NCBI GenBank assembly: GCA_017557085.1
Contig: JAFZAR010000134.1
Coordinates: forward strand, 1 to 6,268
Direction: 5' to 3'
Origin: Verrucomicrobiota bacterium
GTDB lineage: Bacteria; Verrucomicrobiota; Verrucomicrobiia; Limisphaerales; UBA1412
DNA: 6,268 nt
Shown here: positions 1 to 4,764 of the stretch, one piece after another
Numbering within the stretch: the stretch's first letter is position 1
Layout: every line of letters starts with the position of its first letter
Notes under the pieces: generated by a model
Told to the model about the DNA's origin: nothing
Seen by the model: the letters and a program-made list of their open reading frames with translations, nothing else
The model's database searches: none
Translations under genes and position numbers: made by a program

Positions 1-191
1 ATCCGCACGAGCTGGCGCATTTTATTGATTGTGTGCGCAATAACAAGCAGCCGGTGTCCACCGGAGAGGATGGGCGCGCTGTGCTGGAGATCATGCTGGC
101 GGCGTATCAGTCGGCCAAAACCGGCGCAAAGGTGAAACTGCCGTTCCGGCCTGATGTGAAAAAGCCGATAGATCTTTGGCTGAACGATTAA
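1..191 (+). CDS. Gfo/Idh/MocA-family oxidoreductase, C-terminal fragment (5' end outside window)
   Basis: The frame with codons starting at position 3 is open from the left edge to a TAA at 189-191 and gives 62 residues. They read PHELAHFIDCVRNNKQP, then VSTGEDGRAVLEIMLAAYQ, then SAKTGAKVKLPF and a short tail. A 'FidcvrnnkqP..tGedgravleimlAayqSaktGakVkLPf' ending is the characteristic C-terminus of NAD(P)-dependent Gfo/Idh/MocA oxidoreductases, which oxidise or reduce sugars, inositols and sugar derivatives in the cytoplasm. The N-terminal Rossmann domain and catalytic residues lie outside the window, so the substrate cannot be read. The transporter gene begins 28 bases downstream on the same strand, so the two are probably co-transcribed, the transporter importing a sugar or polyol that this enzyme or its pathway uses. 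The family is fairly certain and the specific activity unknown. Confidence 0.85.
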   Translation, partial: PHELAHFIDCVRNNKQPVSTGEDGRAVLEIMLAAYQSAKTGAKVKLPFRPDVKKPIDLWLND

Positions 192-219
192 ATTTTTATC
201 CACAAGGAAAGAGAAGATT

Positions 220-2136
220 ATGAGTAAAGAGACTAAACATTCCATTCCGGTCGTGCCCAAGGGGGTATGGTTTCCGTTCATTCTGCTGACCAGTTGTTTT
301 GCCTGGTGGGGACTGGCCAATAATATGACCGACACGCTGCTGCCGTTTTTCAAGCGGCTGATGAGCATGAGCGATTTTCAGACTTCGTGGATCCAGATGG
401 CCTTTTACGGGGCGTATTTCTGTCTGGCGATCCCGGCGGCTCTCATCGTGCAGCGTTTCAGCTACAAGGTGGGCGTGTTGTTCGGTCTGGGCATGTTTGC
501 CGTGGGCGGGCTTTTGTTCTATCCGTCCAGCTTGTTTTTCGGATATGAGAGCACCAGCGACACGATGAAGTATGTTTACTTCCTGATCTCGCTGTATATC
601 TTTGCCGGCGGCTGTTCCATTCTGGAAACTTCGGCCAATCCATATATTCTGGCAATGGGCGATCCCGAAACGGCGACCCGGCGCTTGAATCTGGCTCAGT
701 CATTCAACCCGATCGGCTCTATCCTGGGTGTGATGATCCTGAGCAAGTTTTTGATCCTGAGCAATCTGACACCTTTTGACCCGAACGACCGCGCGATCCT
801 GGATGTGATAGACTCCAAGAGTCTGGACGCTCTCCAGCTGGGTGAACTCCATGGCGCGATCACGGCGTATGTGGGGTTTGCCGTCCTGCTGGTCGTGGTG
901 TGGGTCGCTATTCTGCTGTGCAAGATGCCGGCCTGCAGCGCCAATCAGCCGGATAAAGGCATCGCGAAGAATATTTGGAATTTTGTTTCTATCCCCATGG
1001 ACGCGCTCCATTTCAACAAGGGGAGCTTTTTCTATCAGATGCGCGAGGTGCTTTCGCATCGGAATTATCTCTGGGGCGTGATCGCGCAGTTTTTCTATGT
1101 TGGGGCGCAGATCTGTGTCTGGTCCTACACGATTCGCTACGCCATGCAGGAGCTTCACATCCTGGAGGCTTCCGCTTCGGATATTTACATCGCGGGGATG
1201 TTCGCTTTTGTGGGAATGCGTTTTGTCTGCACCTGGCTGATGAAGTATATCTCGCCGAATATGCTGCTGGCGACGATGTCGGTACTGGCGGTGCTCTGCT
1301 GTCTGCCGGTGATGTTCATCGGCGGAAAGATCGGCGTGGTCTCCCTGATCTGCATTTCCGGATGTATGTCCCTGATGTTCCCGACCATTTACGGCATTGC
1401 CAGTGAAGGTCTGGGCGAGAAGATGAAGATCGGCGGCTGCGGTCTGATCATGGCCATTCTGGGCGGCGCGGTGATCACGGCTGTCCAGGGACGTGTTTCG
1501 GACGCGATGGGGATCAATTTCTCCTATATCGTGCCGGCATTCTGTTTCATCGTGGTGGCCTACTATGGATTCATGACCGAGAAGGGCGCGGAATACGATC
1601 CCGAAACGGGCAAGACCAGTATGCCGCATATCCCCGGCAAACTGCTGGCGTTCCTGTGCGTGATGATCCTGCTGGTGGGCGGAGCCTGTATGGCTTCCAG
1701 CAAGTCCGCGGCCACTTCGGTGGCGGCAGTCGCGGGTGCTGAAGTCCAAAAAACGGGCATAGCCGGATGCTACGCGCTGGAGGGACCGGCCGGGACTTTT
1801 GACGTGATCGAGATCGTGCCTACCAAGGATAAAGTGAAAGCCGGTGAGTTCAAAGGGATCGTGCGTCATTATACTCTGTCCGGGCTGGATGCAAGCGGCA
1901 AGATCAAGGCTCAGAACGTGAACTATCTGGATGTAGGGACCTGCCTTTCTAATCCCCAGGGAACAGCGGTCTGCTGGCAGATCGGCAAAAACGAGGAAGC
2001 GTTTTCTTATGACTCCGCGGCGAACTCAGTGACGTTCGGAAGCAGGAAGTACGCTCCGGCAGCCTTTGCCCTGGATCACGAAGCCCTGACCGCTGAGATC
2101 CTTCTGTTGAAAGAACCACAGACGGAGAAAGAGTAA
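220..2136 (+). CDS. FucP-type MFS sugar:H+ symporter with extra C-terminal membrane segment and soluble domain
   Basis: The N-terminal ~450 residues match the L-fucose:H+ symporter (FucP) family of the major facilitator superfamily, which imports sugars across the inner membrane with protons. The first helix carries the AWWGLANNMTDTLLPFF signature. N35 and D38 correspond in position to FucP's helix-1 Asn/Asp, and E136 in SILETSANPY corresponds to the essential helix-4 Glu. NLAQSFNPIGSILG (157 onward) is another family block. E. coli FucP is about 438 aa; this protein is 638. After the 12-helix core it adds a hydrophobic stretch (about 474-492, LLAFLCVMILLVGGACMA), a Ser/Ala/Val-rich linker (493-512), and a ~120-residue hydrophilic, apparently beta-rich domain with C517, C575 and C585. 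FucP ends in the cytoplasm, so one more helix would put this domain outside. A purine-rich Shine-Dalgarno (AAGGAA, 204-209) supports the start. The substrate could be fucose, glucose, galactose or another sugar; the neighbouring dehydrogenase favours sugar/polyol use. The function of the extra domain is not recognised. Confidence 0.9.
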   Translation: MSKETKHSIPVVPKGVWFPFILLTSCFAWWGLANNMTDTLLPFFKRLMSMSDFQTSWIQMAFYGAYFCLAIPAALIVQRFSYKVGVLFGLGMFAVGGLLFYPSSLFFGYESTSDTMKYVYFLISLYIFAGGCSILETSANPYILAMGDPETATRRLNLAQSFNPIGSILGVMILSKFLILSNLTPFDPNDRAILDVIDSKSLDALQLGELHGAITAYVGFAVLLVVVWVAILLCKMPACSANQPDKGIAKNIWNFVSIPMDALHFNKGSFFYQMREVLSHRNYLWGVIAQFFYVGAQICVWSYTIRYAMQELHILEASASDIYIAGMFAFVGMRFVCTWLMKYISPNMLLATMSVLAVLCCLPVMFIGGKIGVVSLICISGCMSLMFPTIYGIASEGLGEKMKIGGCGLIMAILGGAVITAVQGRVSDAMGINFSYIVPAFCFIVVAYYGFMTEKGAEYDPETGKTSMPHIPGKLLAFLCVMILLVGGACMASSKSAATSVAAVAGAEVQKTGIAGCYALEGPAGTFDVIEIVPTKDKVKAGEFKGIVRHYTLSGLDASGKIKAQNVNYLDVGTCLSNPQGTAVCWQIGKNEEAFSYDSAANSVTFGSRKYAPAAFALDHEALTAEILLLKEPQTEKE

Positions 2137-2141
2137 CGCAA

Positions 2142-2160
2142 ATAATTTATTGAATAACAA
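2142..2160. repeat. Left end of element: 9-bp direct repeat plus 10-bp terminal inverted repeat
   Basis: ATAATTTAT (2142-2150) is the left flanking direct repeat and TGAATAACAA (2151-2160) the left inverted repeat. Both match the right end exactly, the first in direct and the second in inverted orientation. Because the direct repeat is nearly palindromic, the inverted match extends imperfectly outward and the exact element boundary is uncertain by a base or more. Confidence 0.55.
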
Positions 2161-2172
2161 TATGTTATGTAG

Positions 2173-2197
2173 AGACGCGCGACCCGCGCGTCTTTTT
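2173..2197 (+). terminator. Rho-independent terminator of the transporter gene; left subterminal hairpin of the element
   Basis: AGACGCGCG (2173-2181) and CGCGCGTCT (2185-2193) form a perfect 9-bp stem with loop ACC, followed by a T run (2193-2197). This is a textbook intrinsic terminator placed 37 bases after the transporter stop codon. Its 9-3-9 layout and outer AGACGCG...CGCGTCT pairs match the hairpin at 2394-2414, so it is also one of a pair of end hairpins of the repeat element. Confidence 0.75.
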
Positions 2198-2239
2198 GCG
2201 TTTTGAGGGTATGGATATTTGCGAGGCCGACGTTCGGTG

Positions 2240-2248
2240 CGCGCGTCT
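2240..2248 (+). repeat. Extra copy of the first hairpin's right arm
   Basis: The 9-mer CGCGCGTCT here is identical to the right arm of the 2173-2193 hairpin and is likewise followed by T-rich sequence. No adjacent complementary left arm is present. The left arm at 2173-2181 could pair with either copy, giving a mutually exclusive alternative fold, or this may be a relic of duplication inside the element. Confidence 0.45.
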
Positions 2249-2264
2249 ATTTTGTTTGGTTCTG

Positions 2265-2281
2265 TCACCGGTTCCCGGTGA
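2265..2281. repeat. Hairpin, 7-bp stem
   Basis: TCACCGG (2265-2271) pairs perfectly with CCGGTGA (2275-2281) around a TTC loop. It is one of the internal stem-loops of the repeat element. No T run follows, so it is not a terminator on the + strand. Confidence 0.55.
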
Positions 2282-2301
2282 ATACATGGGGTGGCACGTT
2301 A

Positions 2302-2329
2302 CCGGGGGTTACGCTTCGCTCACCCCCGG
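2302..2329. repeat. Hairpin, 8-bp GC-rich stem
   Basis: CCGGGGGT (2302-2309) pairs perfectly with ACCCCCGG (2322-2329), leaving a 12-nt loop. It is the strongest GC stem in the interior of the repeat element. No T run follows. Confidence 0.6.
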
Positions 2330-2342
2330 CTACTATCCTATC

Positions 2343-2359
2343 ACCCCTGACGGGGTTTT
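2343..2359 (+). repeat. Small hairpin with TGAC loop and T tail
   Basis: ACCCC (2343-2347) pairs with GGGGT (2352-2356) around a TGAC loop and is followed by further T residues. It is terminator-like but with a short stem. The next hairpin downstream has exactly the same TGAC loop, suggesting the two are a duplicated motif with compensatory stem changes. Confidence 0.5.
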
Positions 2360-2365
2360 AGAATG

Positions 2366-2381
2366 GATCCCTGACGGGATC
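2366..2381. repeat. Small hairpin with TGAC loop, second of a pair
   Basis: GATCCC (2366-2371) pairs perfectly with GGGATC (2376-2381) around a TGAC loop. It lies 9 bases after the previous hairpin and shares its loop and the inner C/G pairs while the outer stem bases differ. Confidence 0.5.
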
Positions 2382-2393
2382 GGATAACGATGG

Positions 2394-2414
2394 AGACGCG
2401 AGAATCTCGCGTCT
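2394..2414. repeat. Right subterminal hairpin of the element, partner of the one at 2173-2193
   Basis: AGACGCGAG (2394-2402) pairs perfectly with CTCGCGTCT (2406-2414) around an AAT loop. Length, layout and the outer seven base pairs are the same as in the left hairpin; the two innermost pairs and the loop differ. In the opposite direction it is not followed by a strong T run, so its role is more likely structural or recognition than termination. Confidence 0.6.
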
Positions 2415-2429
2415 ATACAGTTTATCTTG

Positions 2430-2448
2430 TTGTTATTCAATAATTTAT
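2430..2448. repeat. Right end of element: 10-bp terminal inverted repeat plus 9-bp direct repeat
   Basis: TTGTTATTCA (2430-2439) is the exact reverse complement of the left terminal repeat, and ATAATTTAT (2440-2448) repeats the left flank exactly. Confidence 0.55.
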
Positions 2449-2463
2449 CTGTGTTCATCTGTG
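2447..2463. repeat. Short direct repeat ATCTGTG x2
   Basis: ATCTGTG occurs at 2447-2453 and 2457-2463, separated by TTC, just outside and overlapping the right boundary of the element. Phrases of the type ATCTGTGTTCATCTGTGG recur in intergenic DNA of various bacteria as far as I recall, so this may be a separate dispersed repeat adjacent to the element; this cannot be checked here. Confidence 0.35.
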
Positions 2464-2481
2464 GTTCTATAAATTATGTTT

Positions 2482-2509
2482 TTGATTTTGGTAGAATACG
2501 CGCTATTAT
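2482..2509 (+). promoter_or_regulatory. Putative sigma70-type promoter for the flavoprotein-cupin unit
   Basis: TTGATT (2482-2487) and TATTAT (2504-2509) are separated by 16 bases and match the -35 and -10 consensus at 4/6 and 5/6 positions. It lies downstream of the repeat element and of the transporter terminator, 100 bases ahead of the flavoprotein start codon, leaving a leader of about 94 nt. If the organism belongs to Bacteroidota this consensus would not apply, so it is only a candidate. Confidence 0.4.
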
Positions 2510-2518
2510 TTTTTCAGT

Positions 2519-2600
2519 TGATCCCTTTTGATGGGATATGATGAAAAACATATTCGGTTCGTTGGCTTGGATCGGGTGAGTGTCATACAAAAGGGGATCA
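2519..2600 (+). promoter_or_regulatory. Leader with competing inverted repeats ahead of the flavoprotein gene
   Basis: TGATCCCTTTTG (2519-2530) is nearly the reverse complement of CAAAAGGGGATCA (2588-2600), with one unpaired G. This would make a long-range stem of about 12 bp closing a 57-nt loop. The left arm can instead form a local stem, ATCCC (2521-2525) with GGGAT (2533-2537). The right arm contains the purine-rich AAGGGGA (2591-2597), the best Shine-Dalgarno candidate for the start at 2610. Pairing could therefore hide or free that site. Regulation by this leader is inference only; no known riboswitch class is recognised. Confidence 0.3.
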
Positions 2601-2609
2601 GATAAAAAT

Positions 2610-3146
2610 ATGAAACGTGTAGTTGTTATTTCAACGAGCCTGCGTGCTGGCTCAAACAGCGATATGCTTGCCGACAAGTTCGCGGAAGGTGCCAGAAGTG
2701 CCGGAAACGAGGTGGAGAAGATTTCTCTCACGGGGAAGAATATCCAGTTCTGCAAGGGCTGTTTTGCCTGTCAGAAGCTGGGGCGCTGCGTTATCAAGGA
2801 TGACGTGAATGACATTACGGCAAAGGTTCTGGAGGCTGATGTCGTGGTGTGGGCGACACCGATTTATTACTATGAAATGAGCGGGCAGATGAAGACGCTG
2901 ATTGACCGAATGAATGCCATGTATCCGTTGGATTACAAGTTCCGTGATGTCTATCTGCTCACCACGGCAGCCGAAGACGAGAAAGAGACTCCGAAGCGTG
3001 CTGAAACAGGTCTGACAGGTTGGATAGACTGCTATCCCAAGAGCCGCCTGGCAGGTACGCTCTTCTGCGGAGGAGTGAACGAAGCCCGTGAGATAGACGG
3101 CAACAAGAAGTTGCAGGAAGCATTTGAAATGGGGAAAAATATTTAG
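2610..3146 (+). CDS. Flavodoxin-fold NAD(P)H-dependent FMN reductase, iron-sulfur-flavoprotein type
   Basis: The 178-residue protein is a cytosolic flavodoxin-like oxidoreductase of the NADPH-dependent FMN reductase group. MKRVVVISTSLRAGSNSDML is the first beta strand with the FMN-phosphate-binding loop (S8-TSLRAGSNS-S17). A T83-PIYYYEMSGQMKTLIDR segment is the second flavin-contacting block, and the GTLFCGGVNEAREIDGNKKL ending is typical of the family. C48, C51, C54 and C60 form CX2CX2CX5C, the compact motif of archaeal iron-sulfur flavoproteins that holds a 4Fe-4S cluster, although many bacterial relatives keep these cysteines without proof of a cluster. The ATG at 2610 is chosen because it starts the conserved strand; an in-frame ATG at 2580 would add ten non-conserved residues (MSYKRGSDKN). 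The cupin gene follows after 2 bases, so they form one transcription unit. The physiological electron acceptor is unknown: quinone, nitro-compound or flavin reduction are all possible. Confidence 0.88.
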   Translation: MKRVVVISTSLRAGSNSDMLADKFAEGARSAGNEVEKISLTGKNIQFCKGCFACQKLGRCVIKDDVNDITAKVLEADVVVWATPIYYYEMSGQMKTLIDRMNAMYPLDYKFRDVYLLTTAAEDEKETPKRAETGLTGWIDCYPKSRLAGTLFCGGVNEAREIDGNKKLQEAFEMGKNI

Positions 3147-3148
3147 AT

Positions 3149-3613
3149 ATGAAACGAATGAAATTATGGATGCTGGCCGCCATCCTTGTTTGCGGTCAAA
3201 TGTTATGTGTCTCGTGCAAAACGGCACAGACCGGCAATGCGGCGAAACCGCAAGTGGAAATTACCGAACTGATCCGCACCAGTCAAAGCTGGGACGGAGT
3301 AGAATTACCCGATTACTTTAAAGGTCGTCCCGAACTGGTGGCCGTGAAATACGTGTTTCCGGCAGGACAGAAGCTGGGCTGGCACCACCATCCGGTGATG
3401 AACTACGGCATTCTGGTGCAGGGCGAGCTGACCATCATCGGACAAAATGGCGAAGAGAAAGTGGTACATGAAGGGGAGCCCGTTGTCGAGATGGTGGGCA
3501 CGATACACCACGGTGAGAACCGGGGATCGAAGCCCGTTGTACTCTATATGTTTTACATCTCGCAGAAAGATCTCCCCCTGGCCGTCCAGCATCCGGAGAT
3601 CCCGCTGGAATAA
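3149..3613 (+). CDS. Exported small cupin-domain protein, probable lipoprotein
   Basis: The 154-residue product begins with a basic residue cluster, a hydrophobic stretch and VSC-K (C23), which looks like a lipoprotein signal peptide with a non-ideal lipobox (Cys at -3); a plain secretory signal is the alternative. Residues 60-140 form a single cupin barrel. Motif 1, G73-x5-H79-x-H81, is followed by N85 where the canonical glutamate stands, and G92 ends it. Motif 2 is G109-x5-M-x-G117-x2-H120-x3-N124. H79, H81 and H120 would bind a metal with the usual fourth ligand replaced. It belongs with cupin_2-type proteins of unassigned function; a binding, isomerase or dioxygenase-like role is possible. 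It begins 2 bases after the flavoprotein stop, indicating co-transcription, yet the two products should sit in different compartments. Confidence in the cupin fold is high; export is likely. Confidence 0.87.
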   Translation: MKRMKLWMLAAILVCGQMLCVSCKTAQTGNAAKPQVEITELIRTSQSWDGVELPDYFKGRPELVAVKYVFPAGQKLGWHHHPVMNYGILVQGELTIIGQNGEEKVVHEGEPVVEMVGTIHHGENRGSKPVVLYMFYISQKDLPLAVQHPEIPLE

Positions 3614-3621
3614 CTCTTTGA

Positions 3622-3648
3622 CCCCAAATTGCCATGGGTGATTTGGGG
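3622..3648. terminator. Strong hairpin between convergent operons, probable bidirectional terminator
   Basis: The arms 3622-3633 (CCCCAAATTGCC) and 3637-3648 (GGTGATTTGGGG) pair over 12 bp, ten Watson-Crick and two G-U, around an ATG loop. It fills almost the whole gap between the cupin stop codon (3613) and the stop codon of the opposing phosphatase gene (3650). Neither side has a proper T run, so it may end transcription weakly, block read-through from both sides, or protect 3' ends. Confidence 0.55.
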
Positions 3649-3649
3649 C

Positions 3650-4450
3650 TCATTCAGGAAGTTCGTGGGAAGTTGCTTTTCTGCGGCAGAAGCGGACAGA
3701 GTGAGTGTAGCCGGCTTGTTTGGCGAGGAGGACTGCTTTGTCGAAGTATTTGCCGACATGGACAGGAGCGTGTGAGTCGGAACCGAAAGTCAGAGGAACA
3801 CCTTCCAGATGCGCCAGCCGGAGTATCTCCATACCGGGGTAGGCTTCATGGCAGTCCTTGTCCCAGCCCGCCGTATTGATCTCGATAGCGGTCTGAGTTT
3901 TTGCCGCGGCTTTGAGAAAAGCCCGATAGCTCGCGGTGCAGTCACAAGTGGGCCGGAAATTGAATTTTTTGGGCAGATCCGCGTGGCCGATAATGTTGAA
4001 GAGACCGGACGCGGCGGCGCGGGTCAGAACTTCAAAATAGCGCTTCCAGACTTCGTTCACATCTGATTGGTGCCATATCTGTATTTTGGCGGGATTATCA
4101 ATATCCCATGAGCCGAGATAGTGGACTGAGCCGATCAAATAATCCCAGGGATAGCGTTGAGCCAGATCGCGTATCCAGTCTTCCTGTTCCGGCAGATAAT
4201 CCACTTCCAGCCCGATACGGATAGGAAAATCCGGGAACTTCGCTTTGGCTTCCTCTGCCATGGAAAGATATTCCGGCAGCTGGGAAAGCAGCATCCGCCA
4301 GTCATCATAACCGTCCTGGGGCATCGGCGAGTGATCGGAAAAACCGATCTCGGCCACTCCGTTGAGAATAGCGTTTTGTGCGTATTCGGCCAGAGTGCCT
4401 TCGGCGTGCCGGCAAAGATAGTTATGAGTGTGATAATCGGCGGGGAGCAT
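3650..4450 (-). CDS. PHP-domain phosphatase, HisJ-type histidinol-phosphatase family
   Basis: The 266-residue protein shows the metal-binding motifs of the PHP superfamily in order: D5-Y-H7-T-H9 near the N-terminus, SD39-H40-S, GLE82-VDY, GSVH110-YL, IGH156-AD, and GSD225-S-H227-A near the end. These residues would hold a trinuclear metal site (Zn, Mn or Fe) for phosphoester hydrolysis in the cytoplasm. The length and the 'HTHNYLCRHAEGTLAEY' start closely resemble HisK/HisJ-type histidinol-phosphate phosphatases, which make histidinol in histidine biosynthesis. No other his gene is in the window, and relatives of this family also hydrolyse other phosphates, so the substrate is not proven. Its ATG overlaps the stop codon of the upstream DUF167 gene by one base (TGATG on the coding strand), which suggests translational coupling. 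It is the last gene of the tyrS operon. Confidence 0.88.
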   Translation of the reverse strand: MLPADYHTHNYLCRHAEGTLAEYAQNAILNGVAEIGFSDHSPMPQDGYDDWRMLLSQLPEYLSMAEEAKAKFPDFPIRIGLEVDYLPEQEDWIRDLAQRYPWDYLIGSVHYLGSWDIDNPAKIQIWHQSDVNEVWKRYFEVLTRAAASGLFNIIGHADLPKKFNFRPTCDCTASYRAFLKAAAKTQTAIEINTAGWDKDCHEAYPGMEILRLAHLEGVPLTFGSDSHAPVHVGKYFDKAVLLAKQAGYTHSVRFCRRKATSHELPE

Positions 4451-4746
4451 CAGGGTTTCTTTATTTTACTGAGAAAATCAGAAGAAGTGACACCGGTGAT
4501 CTGCAATATTTTATTGCGGCTGGTGTGGCCTTTGAGTATCTGCACGGAACCTTTGGAGATATGCAGCAGATCCGCTATGAACTCGATCAGCAGACTGTTG
4601 GCCGCCGAGTCCACGGGCGGAGCGGTGACTTTGATTTTAAGGGAATCACCCATCTCACCGCAGATCTCATTGCGCGACGCGCGCGGCTGCAGCCGTACAG
4701 ACAGCGTACAGCCGGCGGCGCAGTCTTTTAAGTAAGAGGGGATCAT
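4450..4746 (-). CDS. DUF167/YggU-family protein
   Basis: The 98-residue product matches the small cytosolic YggU/DUF167 family of unknown function. The pattern LSVRLQPRASRNEICG, then GDSLKIKVTAPPVDSAAN (33-50), then ISKGSVQILKGHTSRNKIL is diagnostic. Most relatives have PPVDGKAN, and here G is replaced by S and K by A at residues 47-48. The start at 4746 lies 18 bases after the tyrS stop, with only a weak purine-rich stretch (GGGAAAAG) ahead of it. The stop codon overlaps the ATG of the PHP gene by one base. Its place between a tRNA synthetase and a phosphatase gives no clear functional hint. Confidence 0.85.
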   Translation of the reverse strand: MIPSYLKDCAAGCTLSVRLQPRASRNEICGEMGDSLKIKVTAPPVDSAANSLLIEFIADLLHISKGSVQILKGHTSRNKILQITGVTSSDFLSKIKKP

Positions 4747-4764
4747 CTTTTCCCGATCGGAAGT

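Larger units (their letters stand above)
2142..2448. mobile_element. Putative MITE-like non-autonomous element (289 bp) with flanking 9-bp direct repeats
   Basis: The stretch 2151-2439 begins with TGAATAACAA and ends with its exact reverse complement TTGTTATTCA. It is flanked on both sides by the same 9-mer, ATAATTTAT (2142-2150 and 2440-2448). Terminal inverted repeats plus a target-site-like duplication around a short non-coding body is the signature of a MITE. The two ends are also alike further inward: each has a short AT-rich spacer, then GTAGAGACGCG or GTATAGACGCG when read inward, then a 9-3-9 hairpin. The body contains four more stem-loops and no credible gene; the only long frame across it is not supported by any protein feature. 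It starts 14 bases after the transporter stop codon and supplies that gene's terminator. The flanking repeat is AT-rich and nearly palindromic, so part of the symmetry could be accidental. No transposase is present, and copies elsewhere would be needed to prove mobility. Confidence 0.5.

Noticed and set aside
700..1869. 389-codon open frame on the - strand inside the transporter gene
   Set aside because: It is the antisense shadow of a clear FucP-family gene; the product is rich in His, Arg and Asp in the way typical of antisense frames and has no domain I recognise.
1621..2136. A separate lipoprotein gene starting at the internal ATG at 1621
   Set aside because: There is no ribosome binding site ahead of it and no stop codon between it and the transporter core, so a fused protein is the simpler reading. 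The lipobox is also poor (G at -3).
2196..2387. 63-codon open frame across the repeat element
   Set aside because: It translates hairpin arms, has no Shine-Dalgarno or recognisable protein pattern, and its residues simply reflect the repeated GC stems.
2142..2448. CRISPR array or toxin-antitoxin-like RNA
   Set aside because: The hairpins differ in sequence and spacing and there are no regular repeat-spacer units; nothing codes for an associated protein nearby.
2580..2609. Upstream in-frame start for the flavoprotein
   Set aside because: The ten added residues are not family-like, overlap the proposed leader structure, and the conserved first beta strand begins right at the ATG at 2610.
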